Positions 1-9,577 of a DNA stretch of 62,248 nt are shown here, in pieces. This stretch comes from [Mycobacterium] nativiensis (lineage in GTDB: Bacteria > Actinomycetota > Actinomycetes > Mycobacteriales > Mycobacteriaceae), in assembly GCF_020172685.1 (NCBI RefSeq), contig NZ_CP083986.1, positions 1,767,537 through 1,829,784 of the forward strand. Reading direction: 5' to 3'. The notes beneath the pieces were generated by a model, which worked only from the letters and a program-made list of their open reading frames with translations, did no database searches and was not told the origin of the DNA. How positions within the stretch are numbered: the stretch's first letter is position 1; every line of letters begins with the position of its first letter. The position numbers were made by a program, and so were the translations under genes.

Positions 1-258
1 GAATCCTGTTCGAGCCGAAGGACACCCGGCGGCGACCTAATGGATCAGTGCTCAGCCGGCACGACATCCCATGAGCGCTACAGATGACCTCACCAACCGG
101 CCGGGGCACGATCTAACCCCAGGAGTCGAGCATCACTCCAGGTCAAAGTAGTGCTCACCGGCCGGCGGCTCGGTGATCAGCCTCCCGCTCAAGAACCAAG
201 ATCCCCGGTAAGGACACGCTGATCGATTCCCATTAGGTTAGCCCGATACGCTGGGGTA

Positions 259-1518
259 ATGAGTTCGTCCGCACCGTTGCTTCCCGACCTGCGCCAAGAG
301 GTCCACGACGCCGCCCGTCGGGCCAGGGTCGCCTCCCGTGCGCTGACGTCGTTGTCCACCGCGGCCAAAAACAATGCCCTGAACGCCGCGGCCGACGCGC
401 TGCTGGCCCATGCCGACGACATTCTGGCGGCCAACGCCGAGGATCTCGCCGTCGCCCGTGCCGCCGGCACCCCCGAGGCGATGCTGGACCGGTTGGCACT
501 GAACCCCGACCGGGTCTCCGGGATCGCGGCCGGGCTGCGGCAGGTGGCGGGGCTGCCCGACCCGGTCGGTGAGGTGCTGCGCGGCTACACCCTGCCCAAC
601 GGGCTGATGCTGCGCCAGCAGCGTGTCCCGCTCGGCGTGGTCGGCATGGTCTACGAGGGCCGGCCCAACGTCACCGTGGACGCGTTCGGGCTGACGCTGA
701 AGTCCGGCAACGCGGCACTGTTGCGCGGCAGCTCGTCGGCGGCACACTCCAACGCCGCCCTGGTCGAGGTCTTGCGAGGTGCCCTGACCGCGGAGGATCT
801 GCCCGCCGACGCCGTACAGCTGCTGTCGTCCGTCGACCGGTCCACCGTCACCCACCTGATCCAGGCCCGCGGACTGGTCGACGTCGTGATTCCGCGTGGC
901 GGGGCCGGACTGATCGAGGCCGTGGTGCGCGACGCGCTGGTGCCGACCATCGAGACCGGGGTGGGCAACTGCCACGTCTACATCCATGAGTCCGCCGACC
1001 TTGCGGTCGCCGAAGAAGTGCTGCTGAACTCCAAGACTCGCCGGCCCAGCGTCTGCAACGCCGCCGAGACCCTGCTGGTCGACGCCGCGATCGCCGAGAA
1101 GGCGCTACCCCGGCTGATGGACGCCTTGACCGCCGCCGGGGTCACGGTGCATGGCGGCGCCGACGCCCCCGCCTCCGAGGACGACCTGCGCCGCGAATAC
1201 CTGGCGATGGACATCGCCTTGTCCGTGGTCGACGGGCTCGAGGATGCGATCGACCACATCAACGAATACGGCACCGGCCACACCGAGGCCATCATCACCA
1301 CCAATATGGCCGCCGCCCAGCGGTTCAGTGAGCAGGTCGATGCCGCAGCGGTCATGGTCAACGCGTCGACGGCGTTCACCGACGGCGAGCAGTTCGGATT
1401 CGGCGCCGAGATCGGCATCTCCACCCAGAAGCTGCACGCACGTGGTCCGATGGGATTGCCGGAGCTGACGTCGACCAAATGGATCGTGTGGGGTGACGGC
1501 CACACACGCCCGGCCTGA
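259..1518 (+). CDS. proA: gamma-glutamyl phosphate reductase
   Basis: Cytosolic enzyme of proline synthesis. It reduces gamma-glutamyl phosphate with NADPH to glutamate 5-semialdehyde. The 419-residue product has the usual family length and an aldehyde-dehydrogenase fold. The active-site motif [10 protein letters not shown] carries the catalytic cysteine at residue 266, and the glycine-rich cofactor segment ([10 protein letters not shown]) lies near residue 212. There is no good ribosome-binding site. A TACGCT -10-like hexamer ends six bases before the ATG, so a leaderless transcript is likely. In M. tuberculosis proA (Rv2427c) is also followed by the MoxR and VWA genes, as here. The 258 bases upstream hold no gene I can support; only a short open frame of about 23 codons enters from the window edge and stops near base 74. 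Confidence 0.97.
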   Translation: MSSSAPLLPDLRQEVHDAARRARVASRALTSLSTAAKNNALNAAADALLAHADDILAANAEDLAVARAAGTPEAMLDRLALNPDRVSGIAAGLRQVAGLPDPVGEVLRGYTLPNGLMLRQQRVPLGVVGMVYEGRPNVTVDAFGLTLKSGNAALLRGSSSAAHSNAALVEVLRGALTAEDLPADAVQLLSSVDRSTVTHLIQARGLVDVVIPRGGAGLIEAVVRDALVPTIETGVGNCHVYIHESADLAVAEEVLLNSKTRRPSVCNAAETLLVDAAIAEKALPRLMDALTAAGVTVHGGADAPASEDDLRREYLAMDIALSVVDGLEDAIDHINEYGTGHTEAIITTNMAAAQRFSEQVDAAAVMVNASTAFTDGEQFGFGAEIGISTQKLHARGPMGLPELTSTKWIVWGDGHTRPA

Positions 1519-1548
1519 TAGGCCGGCCTGATCAGAGAGCCAACACCT

Positions 1549-2457
1549 ATGGAGATTTCGGCCAGTTCCTACCGCCCGGCCCGCCAGGCGCCGCTGTTCG
1601 CCGACATCGACGATGTCGCCCGCCGGCTGGCCGAGACCGGCTACCTGGCCGACACCGCGACCACCACCGCGGTGTTTCTCGCCGACCGGTTGGGCAAACC
1701 CCTGCTGGTGGAGGGTCCCGCCGGCGTCGGTAAGACCGAACTGGCCCGCGCGGTGGCCGCCGCCACCGGGTCCGGACTGGTGCGACTGCAGTGCTACGAA
1801 GGTGTCGACGAGGCTCGTGCGCTCTACGAGTGGAACCACGCCAAGCAGATCCTCCGTATTCAGTCGGGCACCACTGTCGGTCAGGCCGGCGACTGGGACG
1901 CCACCAAGATGGACGTGTTCTCCGAGGAGTTCCTGCTGTCGCGTCCGCTGCTGACCGCGATCCGGCGCACCGAGCCGACGGTGCTGTTGGTCGATGAGAC
2001 CGACAAGGCCGACATCGAGATCGAGGGCCTGCTGCTGGAGGTGCTGAGCGACTTCGCCGTCACCGTTCCCGAATTGGGCACCATCACCGCGACACGGACC
2101 CCGTTCACGCTGCTGACCTCCAACGCCACCCGGGAACTGTCCGAGGCGCTCAAGCGTCGCTGCCTGTTCCTGCACATCGACTTCCCCGACCCCGATCTGG
2201 AACGCCAGATCCTGCTGTCCCGGGTGCCCGAGCTGCCCGAGCACCTGGCCGCCGAACTCGTTCGGATCATCGGCGTGTTGCGCGGGATGCAGCTCAAGAA
2301 GCTGCCGTCGGTGGCCGAGACAATCGACTGGGGCCGAACACTTCTGGCGCTGGGCCTGGACACCATCGACGACGCCACCGTGGCTGCGACGCTCGGCGTG
2401 GTGCTCAAGCACCAGTCCGACCAGGTGCGCGCAACCGGAGAACTGCGGCTGAACTGA
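1549..2457 (+). CDS. MoxR-family AAA+ ATPase
   Basis: AAA+ ATPase of the MoxR group (M. tuberculosis Rv2426c type), 302 residues. The Walker A motif GPAGVGKT is at residues 56-63 and Walker B LLVDE at 146-150, followed by a sensor-like segment (LLTSNATRELSEALKRRC). MoxR proteins usually act as chaperones that load cofactors or remodel a complex together with a von Willebrand factor A partner. That partner is the next gene, nine bases downstream. The substrate is not evident. CO dehydrogenase genes, the classic target of CoxD/CoxE pairs, are absent from the window. The gene probably shares a transcript with proA, 30 bases upstream. Confidence 0.93.
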   Translation: MEISASSYRPARQAPLFADIDDVARRLAETGYLADTATTTAVFLADRLGKPLLVEGPAGVGKTELARAVAAATGSGLVRLQCYEGVDEARALYEWNHAKQILRIQSGTTVGQAGDWDATKMDVFSEEFLLSRPLLTAIRRTEPTVLLVDETDKADIEIEGLLLEVLSDFAVTVPELGTITATRTPFTLLTSNATRELSEALKRRCLFLHIDFPDPDLERQILLSRVPELPEHLAAELVRIIGVLRGMQLKKLPSVAETIDWGRTLLALGLDTIDDATVAATLGVVLKHQSDQVRATGELRLN

Positions 2458-2466
2458 TGACCCCTG

Positions 2467-3906
2467 ATGGTTCGTAGAATCCGCCCGACGCAGCCGTTGG
2501 CCCCGCACGGCATTCCCGGGCACCTGGTGGAGTTCGTCGAAGCCCTGCGCGGGCAGGGGATTTCAGTGGGGCCGTCGGAGACCGTCGACGCCGGTCGGGT
2601 GATGGCGGCGCTGGGGCTGGGCGACCGCGAGGTGCTGCGCGAAGGGCTGGCGTGTGCGGTGCTACGCCGGCCGGACCATCGCGACACCTACGACGCCATG
2701 TTCGATCTGTGGTTCCCCGCGGCGCTGGGCGAACGCACCGTGATCGCCTCCGACGACCCGGATGCCGTCGACCACGCACCGCTGCCGGAGGACGCCGAGG
2801 CGATGCGGCAGATGCTGGTCGATCTGTTGACCGCCAATCCCGACCTCGCCGACAGCGACCCACGGATGTCGGCGATGATCGCGGCGATCGTCGGGGCCTA
2901 CGGGCAGTACCGCTCCAGCCGCGGCCCGTCCTACTCGGCGTATCAGGCGCTCAAGGCGCTGGCGCTCGACGAGCTGGAGGGAAAGCTGCTGGCCGGGCTG
3001 CTGGCGCCCTACGGCGACGAACCCAGCCCGACCCAGGAGCAGATTGCCAAGGCGATCGCCGCGCAGCGGATAGCCCAGCTGCGCAAGCTCGTCGACGCCG
3101 AGACCAAGCGTCGCACCGCCGAACAGTTGGGCCGCGAGCACGTCCAGATGTACGGCATTCCGCAGCTGTCCGAGAACGTCGAATTCCTGCGGGCCTCCGG
3201 TGACCAGCTACGCCAGATGCGGCGGGTGGTGGCGCCGTTGGCCCGGACCCTGGCGACCCGGCTGGCAGCCCGTCGTCGGCGCTCCCGCGCCGGCACCATC
3301 GACCTGCGCAAGACGTTGCGGAAATCGATGTCCACCGGCGGTGTTCCGATCGACGTGGTGCTGCGCAAACCGCGCCCGGCCCGGCCCGAGTTGGTGGTGC
3401 TGTGCGACGTGTCCGGATCGGTCGCCGGCTTCAGCCACTTCACTCTGCTGCTGGTACACGCACTGCGCCAACAGTTCTCAAGGGTGCGAGTCTTCGCCTT
3501 CATCGACACCACCGACGAGGTGACGCACCTGTTCGGCCCGGAGGCCGACCTGGCGGTGGCCGTCCAGCGGATCACCCGGGAATCCGGCGTGTACACCCGC
3601 GACGGTCACTCCGACTACGGTCACGCCTTCGTGTCGTTCGCCGAGAAGTATCCGAATGTGGTGTCGCCGCGCAGCGCGTTGCTGGTGCTGGGCGACGGTC
3701 GTACCAACTACCGGGATCCGGGAGTGGACGTGTTGTCGCACCTGGTGACCGCCAGCCGGCATGCGCACTGGCTGAACCCGGAGCCTCAACATCTGTGGGG
3801 CAGCGGGGATTCGGCGGTACCGCGCTACCGCGACGTGATCCCGGTGCATGAATGCCGGTCGGCCAAGCAGCTGGCCGGGGTGATCGACGCCCTGCTTCCG
3901 GTGTGA
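2467..3906 (+). CDS. VWA domain-containing CoxE-like protein
   Basis: Partner of the preceding MoxR ATPase (Rv2425c type), 479 residues. The C-terminal third is a von Willebrand factor A domain with an intact MIDAS motif DVSGS at residues 314-318. Further metal-site and strand segments (FAFIDTTDEV, LVLGDGRTNY) follow. The N-terminal part is helical and alanine/arginine-rich, as in CoxE-like proteins. No signal peptide or membrane segment is seen, so it is probably cytosolic. By family knowledge it should bind a divalent metal and a target protein while the ATPase supplies remodelling energy. The target is unknown. Confidence 0.9.
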   Translation: MVRRIRPTQPLAPHGIPGHLVEFVEALRGQGISVGPSETVDAGRVMAALGLGDREVLREGLACAVLRRPDHRDTYDAMFDLWFPAALGERTVIASDDPDAVDHAPLPEDAEAMRQMLVDLLTANPDLADSDPRMSAMIAAIVGAYGQYRSSRGPSYSAYQALKALALDELEGKLLAGLLAPYGDEPSPTQEQIAKAIAAQRIAQLRKLVDAETKRRTAEQLGREHVQMYGIPQLSENVEFLRASGDQLRQMRRVVAPLARTLATRLAARRRRSRAGTIDLRKTLRKSMSTGGVPIDVVLRKPRPARPELVVLCDVSGSVAGFSHFTLLLVHALRQQFSRVRVFAFIDTTDEVTHLFGPEADLAVAVQRITRESGVYTRDGHSDYGHAFVSFAEKYPNVVSPRSALLVLGDGRTNYRDPGVDVLSHLVTASRHAHWLNPEPQHLWGSGDSAVPRYRDVIPVHECRSAKQLAGVIDALLPV

Positions 3907-3929
3907 GCCGCCGGGCCGAACGCCCCCAC

Positions 3930-4331
3930 TCAGGCCAGCATTTCCACGTCGACGTCCAGCGCGCGATAAGTCTCGACGGCCCTCCGGTCGCGAGTGACAA
4001 GCCTGAGACCGTGTTCGTTTGCGGCGGCGCCGACGAGCGCGTCATAGACCGAGCCGCCGGCGATCCCGGCCGATCCGAGGTTGGCCAATAGCGTTGCCGC
4101 GGCTTCAGGGCTGAGGAACCGGGTCTCGGGGAAACTGTGCGTGATCAATCGGGCAACGGTTGTCGGGGTTCTGCGCGCCGGGGGCGGCAGGCGGGTGAGC
4201 ACCGAGAAGGTCTCGAACGCAGCGTGCCCGGCCAAACCGAGATTCCGCCCGTCGAGGGCTTGTGAAGTCTGGCGATGCTGCTCGTGATCGGCGACCGCCA
4301 GTGCGACGGCGACGCTCGTATCGACGAGCAC
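3930..4331 (-). CDS. vapC: VapC-type PIN-domain toxin
   Basis: PIN-domain ribonuclease of a type II toxin-antitoxin module, 133 residues from the chosen start. All four expected acidic metal ligands are present: Asp4 (LVDTS), Glu40 (AAFETFS), Asp97 (VYDAL) and Asp115 (VTRDRR). The toxin should therefore be active. I chose a GTG start because AGGA lies eight bases ahead of it and the protein then begins with the canonical VLVDTS. An ATG nine codons upstream, which would overlap the antitoxin gene, is the alternative. The gene follows its antitoxin by ten bases. It probably cleaves a specific tRNA or rRNA site; the target cannot be read from sequence. Confidence 0.88.
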   Translation of the reverse strand: MLVDTSVAVALAVADHEQHRQTSQALDGRNLGLAGHAAFETFSVLTRLPPPARRTPTTVARLITHSFPETRFLSPEAAATLLANLGSAGIAGGSVYDALVGAAANEHGLRLVTRDRRAVETYRALDVDVEMLA

Positions 4332-4341
4332 GGTGACGGTC

Positions 4342-4575
4342 CTATCGCTGCCCGGCATCGCGCAATGTCCGCACAACATCGTCATTGATCTGCACCCCGC
4401 TCGCTGGAATCACCAGACGCCCCTCCACGTCATCGAGCGATTCATCGGCGAATGGTTCCACGCGCAGGGCGGCACCGTCGGCAGTCACCTCGACCTCACC
4501 TGGCCGCAGCCCGAGATGGTCACGCAACTGTTTTGGGATAACCAATCGGCCTGCCTTGTCAATGGTTGCACGCAT
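4342..4575 (-). CDS. vapB: VapB-type AbrB/SpoVT antitoxin
   Basis: Antitoxin of 77 residues. The N-terminal swapped-hairpin AbrB/MazE-like DNA-binding fold is recognisable (MRATIDKAGRLVIPKQLR, then LGLRPGEVEV). The acidic C-terminal half (FADESLDDVEG, INDDVV) is the likely toxin-binding tail. It should bind VapC and repress the shared promoter, which lies in the 70-base interval shared with the divergent reductase gene. The ATG is chosen because it begins the conserved domain; further in-frame ATGs upstream would enter the divergent promoter. Confidence 0.88.
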   Translation of the reverse strand: MRATIDKAGRLVIPKQLRDHLGLRPGEVEVTADGAALRVEPFADESLDDVEGRLVIPASGVQINDDVVRTLRDAGQR

Positions 4576-4645
4576 GCCTAAACGATACCTTTCGGCTGGC
4601 AAGGGCGTCACGTAGGCTAAGTGACCTGCGAAAAAGGGAGCACTC

Positions 4646-5698
4646 ATGACGATCATCGATCCCGCCGCACCGGTCCTGGTCACCGGCGGCAGCGGCTACA
4701 TCGCCAGCTGGATCGTGCGCTTTCTTCTCGAAGACGGCCGCCAGGTCCGCGCCACCGTCCGTGACCCCGACAAGCCGAGCGGCCTGGAGCACCTGCACGC
4801 GCTGGCGGGCCGGCACCCGGGACAGCTGAGCCTGCATCGGGCAGACCTGCTGGACCAGGGCAGCTTCACCACGGCGATGGAGGGCTGCCAGCTGGTCATC
4901 CACACCGCCTCGCCCTTCCTGCTGGGCGCCGTCCGGGACGCCGACGAGCAATTGGTGCGGCCCGCGCTGGAGGGCACGCGCAATGTGTTGTCCGCGGTGG
5001 ATGAGACTCCTTCGGTTGCCCGGGTGGTGCTGACCAGCAGCGTTGTCGCCATCTATGGCGACAACGCGGACATGAAGGGCAAGGCCTGCTTCACCGAAGC
5101 GGACTGGAACACCACCAGCACCCCAGAGCACCAGCCCTACCCCTATTCCAAGACGGTGGCCGAGCGGGAAGCCTGGGCGATCCAACAGCAACAGCAGCGC
5201 TGGGACTTGGTCACCATTCACCCGTCGCTGGTGTTGGGTCCGTCGCTGACGACGGCCAGCGCTTCGGGCAGCATGACCACGATGCAGCATTTCGTCGACA
5301 TGTCCATGGCGTTGGGTGCGCCCGCGCTGGAGATGGGCGTCGTCGATGTGCGCGACGTGGCGCGCGCCCATATCGCCGCGGGCTTCACCCCCGGGGCGCA
5401 TGGCCGTTACGTGGTCAACTCCGAGGTGGTCACCATGCTCGGACTCGGCCGGATACTGCGGCGGCACTTCGGATCCAGGTTGTCCTTCCCGACCCGCGAG
5501 CTGCCCAAGTTCATGGTCAAGTTGGCCGCACCGGTGGCCGGGTTGACGCGTCGGTATGTCGAGCTCAACGTCGGCTGGCCGTTGCGCCTGGACGCCTCGC
5601 GGGCCCGCTCTGAGCTCGGCGTCGAGTTCCGGCCCGTCGAGGAGTCCGTGGTCGAGCACTTCCAGCAGATGATCGACGACGGTTTGGTGCGGGCGTAG
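4646..5698 (+). CDS. NAD-dependent epimerase/dihydroflavonol-4-reductase-like protein
   Basis: Extended short-chain dehydrogenase of 350 residues. A Rossmann nucleotide-binding loop TGGSGYIAS is at residues 13-21, and the catalytic pair Tyr165-xxx-Lys169 (YPYSK) is present. The C-terminal substrate domain is typical of dihydroflavonol reductase and cinnamoyl-CoA reductase relatives. In actinobacteria this family reduces varied aldehydes, ketones or sterol-like substrates, so the true substrate is unknown. A clear ribosome-binding site (AAAGGGAG) precedes the ATG. The next gene starts about 40 bases downstream and may be co-transcribed. Confidence 0.88.
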   Translation: MTIIDPAAPVLVTGGSGYIASWIVRFLLEDGRQVRATVRDPDKPSGLEHLHALAGRHPGQLSLHRADLLDQGSFTTAMEGCQLVIHTASPFLLGAVRDADEQLVRPALEGTRNVLSAVDETPSVARVVLTSSVVAIYGDNADMKGKACFTEADWNTTSTPEHQPYPYSKTVAEREAWAIQQQQQRWDLVTIHPSLVLGPSLTTASASGSMTTMQHFVDMSMALGAPALEMGVVDVRDVARAHIAAGFTPGAHGRYVVNSEVVTMLGLGRILRRHFGSRLSFPTRELPKFMVKLAAPVAGLTRRYVELNVGWPLRLDASRARSELGVEFRPVEESVVEHFQQMIDDGLVRA

Positions 5699-5737
5699 TG
5701 CCCTTTTGCCGCCAGTATGGGAAGTGAGGAGAGCGAC

Positions 5738-6634
5738 ATGGCCCGGCCGTCTTCGTTCACATCCGAGGCGGCTCGCGCGGAATACTGCCGCTGGTACGAC
5801 GAGGCAGTTGCGCTCTGTGAGGTGCGAGTGGACGAATCCGATATTGAGACATCTTTCGGCACAACGCATGTACTGACGGCGGGCGACCCGTCGAAGCCGA
5901 CTCTGGTCGCGTTACCAGGCATGGCGACGAGCTCGACGATGTGGCTTCCGCTGCTGCCGGCACTAGCGGCCGCCAATCACGTCCGGTTGGTCGACGTGGT
6001 CGGCGATGTCGGTAAGAGCGTGGCGGCCGCGGTACTGTCTTCGCCGGCTCGAATCGCCGAATGGATCGACGAGACCCTTGATCAGCTCGGCGTAAACAAC
6101 GCCGCGTTTGTCGGGGCGTCCACTGGAGCCTGGATGGCGACGCACTATGCGATGGCTCATCCCGAGCGCGTGGAACGTCTGGCGTTGGTCTGCCCCGCAG
6201 GAATCGTGAGTGCGCAGCACCCCGGGTGGCTGTTCCGCGCGTTCATGGACGGACGCGTTCGCGCCTCCCGTCCGCGGTTCGAAGCCTTCGTCGAGTCCCT
6301 GGCAATGGCGAGCTCTCGCCAACGCATGCGCAGCGACCCGTGGCGTCCGATCATCGAACAGTTGATCAGTGGACCGCTCGAATTTCGGCGAGGGCTGCGT
6401 GAGCCAAGACCGGTGCGCTGCAACACGGCGCGGCTCGCAGCCAGCGGCATTTCCGTCGTGGCGATCATCGGCCGGCAGGAAGCCCTGCACGACGGGAAAA
6501 TGGTGGCTGAGCGGTTCCGTCATCGGCTGCCGGGCGCGCAGGTGCATCTGATCGAGGACGCCAACCACCTCGTATTCATCGATCAGCAGGACACGGTGGA
6601 CCGGCTCCTTCGGGGGTTTCTCTCCGCGCCGTGA
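5738..6634 (+). CDS. alpha/beta hydrolase
   Basis: Alpha/beta-hydrolase fold protein of 298 residues. The nucleophile elbow is GASTG with Ser128, and the C-terminal catalytic His is 277 in EDANHLVF. A segment near IIGRQEALHDGK is where the third triad residue is expected. No signal peptide is seen. The ATG is chosen because GGAGAG lies four bases upstream; an ATG seven codons earlier lacks a binding site. The family covers esterases, epoxide hydrolases and C-C hydrolases, and the substrate cannot be told. Its base composition is slightly less GC-rich than neighbouring housekeeping genes, and this segment has no counterpart I recall in the M. tuberculosis block, so it may be acquired. Confidence 0.87.
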   Translation: MARPSSFTSEAARAEYCRWYDEAVALCEVRVDESDIETSFGTTHVLTAGDPSKPTLVALPGMATSSTMWLPLLPALAAANHVRLVDVVGDVGKSVAAAVLSSPARIAEWIDETLDQLGVNNAAFVGASTGAWMATHYAMAHPERVERLALVCPAGIVSAQHPGWLFRAFMDGRVRASRPRFEAFVESLAMASSRQRMRSDPWRPIIEQLISGPLEFRRGLREPRPVRCNTARLAASGISVVAIIGRQEALHDGKMVAERFRHRLPGAQVHLIEDANHLVFIDQQDTVDRLLRGFLSAP

Positions 6635-6670
6635 CAGCCTCACGTTGTACGCTCGGCGACGTCAATCGAG

Positions 6671-7723
6671 TCAGTGCGTCCGCTCGAACACCAACCAGCG
6701 CAACTCGATCGGGCTTTCCTCGGGAGAGGTTCTGAACGCGTCGATCCCGTCTACCCATTTGATGTACCAACTGGTGGGCGGCCAGGCCCCGTCGGGCAGA
6801 TGTGCCTTCTCGTAGTCGTGCACCGATTCGTCGGAAAGCAGCCGAAGTGGTAAGCCCGCTGCCGCCGTTGACATCTCGTGACGGGTGAACAGGCTCGAGT
6901 ACACCTGCTGACAGAACTCCCGGGCGGCGTCGTCGGGGTGGTAGCCGTCGCGCGGCAGGAATGTGTTGAACACCAGTCGTCCGCCTGGTGCCAGGCATCG
7001 GGCGGCGAGCTCGAAGAGGCTGCGCACCTGATGCGTCGACCGAAAATCGGTCAGCACCTCCGAGAGCACGATCAGCTGGTAATCGTCGCGCAGGTCGTCG
7101 GACTCGGCGAACACATCACGCGCGATGACGCGCACATCCAACGAGTCCCGGTCCGCCTCGGTGCGCAGCATCTCGGCGAACTTCGGGGTCATCTCCACGG
7201 CGTCGACCGGGTGCCCGCGACGTGCCAGAGCCAGGGCGTTACGCCCGGTACCGGCGCCGATTTCCAGCACGCGATGAGTGGCCGGATCGGCGGCTTCGGT
7301 TGCCAGCTGCAAGACGCGGGCATCGGGTTCGGTGCCGAACAGCGGTGGCGTCCGCGTTGCCAGCCAACGCTCGTAGGCCTCCGAGATCGAGGTCCACTCG
7401 GCCCGGATGTTGTAGTTCAGGCTTGTGCCGATCGGGGCGTTGTAGGTGATGATGATGTTCGAGCGCGGCGACGCTGCGTAGGCCGTGGCCAGTTCGCCCG
7501 TCAAAGCGTCTCTGATATGGGCGAGTTCGGCGTCGCTGAAGGGCTTGCCCAGGCCTGCGAACACGGTGCTGCACATCGAGACGTATTCGTCCAACAGGGC
7601 CGGCACGGCCGGCAGCACGATCTGACCGTTGATCTTCGCCCGGGCGTAGAAGCGCCGCAGCATGGCATCCTTCGCCGACCGAGCGGCATCAACTGGTGTC
7701 ACGGGCAAATCTTCCACAGCCAT
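6671..7723 (-). CDS. SAM-dependent methyltransferase
   Basis: Class I methyltransferase of 350 residues. SAM-binding motif I ([11 protein letters not shown]) is at residues 153-163, followed by an acidic residue ending strand 2 (VDAVEMT) and a motif IV-like segment ([13 protein letters not shown]). About 110 N-terminal residues form a separate helical region ahead of the catalytic domain. A small molecule is the probable substrate, but it is not identified. The gene converges on the hydrolase and is divergent from nadD, with about 100 bases between the starts. Confidence 0.85.
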   Translation of the reverse strand: MAVEDLPVTPVDAARSAKDAMLRRFYARAKINGQIVLPAVPALLDEYVSMCSTVFAGLGKPFSDAELAHIRDALTGELATAYAASPRSNIIITYNAPIGTSLNYNIRAEWTSISEAYERWLATRTPPLFGTEPDARVLQLATEAADPATHRVLEIGAGTGRNALALARRGHPVDAVEMTPKFAEMLRTEADRDSLDVRVIARDVFAESDDLRDDYQLIVLSEVLTDFRSTHQVRSLFELAARCLAPGGRLVFNTFLPRDGYHPDDAAREFCQQVYSSLFTRHEMSTAAAGLPLRLLSDESVHDYEKAHLPDGAWPPTSWYIKWVDGIDAFRTSPEESPIELRWLVFERTH

Positions 7724-7824
7724 CTTCTACACGATTGTGCGGTGTTCTGCCGCCACCGGCCTGGCCAACCCATCGGTCGGCGTCTGGCGGTGACGTTTCT
7801 GCTGGTCCAGTAAGCTGGCGAACC

Positions 7825-8502
7825 ATGCAAGACGGGTTGCGCAGGCTGGGGGTGATGGGCGGGACGTTTGATCCCATCCACTACGGCCACCTGGTCGCGG
7901 CCAGTGAGGTAGCGCATAAGTTCGCCCTGGACGAGGTGGTGTTCGTACCCAGCGGTCAGCCCTGGCAAAAGGACCGGCATGTCTCGGCGGCCGAGGACCG
8001 GTATCTGATGACCGTGATCGCCACGGCGTCCAATCCGCGCTTCTCGGTGAGCCGGGTGGACATCGACCGCGCCGGACCGACGTACACCCGGGACACATTG
8101 CGAGATCTGCATGCGCTGAACCCCGATTCCGAGCTGTACTTCATCACCGGCGCCGACGCGTTGGCATCGATATTGTCCTGGCAGGGCTGGGAGGAACTGT
8201 TCGACTTGGCACGGTTTGTGGGGGTCAGCCGTCCCGGATTCGAGCTGAGGCACGACCACATCACCGATGTGATGGGCGAACTGGAGGAGCACGCGTTGAC
8301 CCTTGTAGAGATCCCGGCGTTGGCAATCTCGTCGACCGACTGCCGGATGCGTGCCCAGCAGCGCCGGCCGCTGTGGTACCTGATGCCAGACGGTGTCGTG
8401 CAGTACGTCTCCAAGCGCCGGCTCTACCGTGGCGCCGATGGGCCGGGTGAGAAGAAGGCCGTAGGCCGATCCACCAGCCTGGCGACCGGGAACAACGCAT
8501 GA
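7825..8502 (+). CDS. nadD: nicotinate-nucleotide adenylyltransferase
   Basis: Converts nicotinate mononucleotide and ATP to deamido-NAD, an essential step of NAD synthesis in the cytosol. The 225-residue product carries the nucleotidyltransferase motif [11 protein letters not shown] (His19 and His22) and the second motif ISSTDCR at 168-174. The C-terminus runs about 15 residues past the usual core. A -10-like TAAGCT ends eight bases before the ATG, so translation is probably leaderless. It opens an operon whose following genes overlap start to stop, an order conserved in M. tuberculosis (Rv2421c to Rv2417c). Confidence 0.96.
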   Translation: MQDGLRRLGVMGGTFDPIHYGHLVAASEVAHKFALDEVVFVPSGQPWQKDRHVSAAEDRYLMTVIATASNPRFSVSRVDIDRAGPTYTRDTLRDLHALNPDSELYFITGADALASILSWQGWEELFDLARFVGVSRPGFELRHDHITDVMGELEEHALTLVEIPALAISSTDCRMRAQQRRPLWYLMPDGVVQYVSKRRLYRGADGPGEKKAVGRSTSLATGNNA

Positions 8503-8906
8503 CCGCGGGCCCGGAAGCGATCGACATGGCGAAAGTGGCCGCGGTGGCCGCCGCGGACAAGCTCGCCGCTGATGTCGTCGTCATCGACGTCTCTGACCAG
8601 CTGGTAATCACCGACTGTTTCGTCATCGCCTCGGCGTCCAACGAACGTCAGGTCAACGCCATCGTCGACGAGGTCGAAGAGAAGATGCGGCTGGCCGGCC
8701 ACAAACCGGCCCGCCGGGAGGGCACCCGTGAGGGGCGCTGGACGCTGCTGGACTACATCGACATCGTCGTGCACATTCAGCACCAGGACGAGCGTGATTT
8801 CTACGCTCTGGACCGGTTATGGAAGGACTGCCCGGTGGTGGCCCTCGAGCTGCCCACTGCCCTGCCCGGCCCCGACGGCACGTCGGCGTCGGAGGGCGCC
8901 TCGTGA
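8499..8906 (+). CDS. rsfS: ribosomal silencing factor RsfS
   Basis: RsfS/Iojap protein of 135 residues. It binds ribosomal protein L14 on the 50S subunit and blocks subunit joining in slow growth. Conserved family segments are visible: [19 protein letters not shown], then [12 protein letters not shown] and the DYIDIVVHI strand. Its ATG overlaps the nadD stop (ATGA), indicating translational coupling. A serine/glycine-rich C-terminal tail follows the domain. Confidence 0.95.
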   Translation: MTAGPEAIDMAKVAAVAAADKLAADVVVIDVSDQLVITDCFVIASASNERQVNAIVDEVEEKMRLAGHKPARREGTREGRWTLLDYIDIVVHIQHQDERDFYALDRLWKDCPVVALELPTALPGPDGTSASEGAS

Positions 8907-9577
8907 GGGTCCGTCGGCTGATCCTGCTGCGGCACGGCCAGACCGAGTTCAACGCCGGCAGCCGGATGCAGGGCCAACTGGACACCGTCCTGAGCGATCT
9001 GGGGCGCGCACAGGCGGAGGCGGCGGCCGAGGTGCTGCGCAAACGCCACCCGTTGCTGATCGTGTCGTCGGATCTGTGGCGGGCCTATGACACCGCCACG
9101 GTGTTGGCCGAGCACAACGGGCTGCAGGTCCGGGTGGACACCCGGTTGCGGGAGACGCACCTGGGCGATTGGCAGGGCCTCACCCACGAGGAGGTCGACG
9201 CCGCCGCGCCGGGTTCCCGGCTGGCCTGGCGCGACGACGCCCGGTGGGCACCGCATGGCGGGGAGAGCAGAATCGACGTGGCCCGGCGTAGTGAGCCGCT
9301 GGTCGCCTCCCTGGTTGCCGATGAACCGGCTTGGGGCGCTGCCGAATATGACGATCGCCCGGTGGTGCTGGTCGCTCACGGCGGGCTGATCGCGGCGCTG
9401 ACCGCCGCGTTGCTGCGGCTGCCCGTGGAGAACTGGCCGGTGCTGGGTGGAATGGCCAACGCCAGCTGGACCCAGCTCAGCGGGTACTCCGACGACGATG
9501 TGACCGACCCCGCCGACGTCCGCTGGCGTCTCGATGTGTGGAATGCTTCGGCGCAGGTGGCCGGCGATGTCCTCTGA
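8903..9577 (+). CDS. gpgP: glucosyl-3-phosphoglycerate phosphatase (histidine phosphatase family)
   Basis: Phosphoglycerate-mutase-like phosphatase of 224 residues. It should remove the phosphate from glucosyl-3-phosphoglycerate to give glucosylglycerate, a precursor of methylglucose lipopolysaccharide. The catalytic motif is RHGQTEF with phosphohistidine His11, and the second histidine lies in LVAHGGL. The GTG start overlaps the rsfS stop. The assignment rests on length, motif and exact neighbourhood match to Rv2419c. The next gene acts on the same pathway. Confidence 0.92.
   Translation: MRVRRLILLRHGQTEFNAGSRMQGQLDTVLSDLGRAQAEAAAEVLRKRHPLLIVSSDLWRAYDTATVLAEHNGLQVRVDTRLRETHLGDWQGLTHEEVDAAAPGSRLAWRDDARWAPHGGESRIDVARRSEPLVASLVADEPAWGAAEYDDRPVVLVAHGGLIAALTAALLRLPVENWPVLGGMANASWTQLSGYSDDDVTDPADVRWRLDVWNASAQVAGDVL

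Noticed and set aside
1..74. Short open frame entering from the left edge (about 23 codons)
   Set aside because: Too short, no recognisable motif, and all three plus-strand frames stop within 90 bases. It could be the tail of a real gene, but this cannot be supported.
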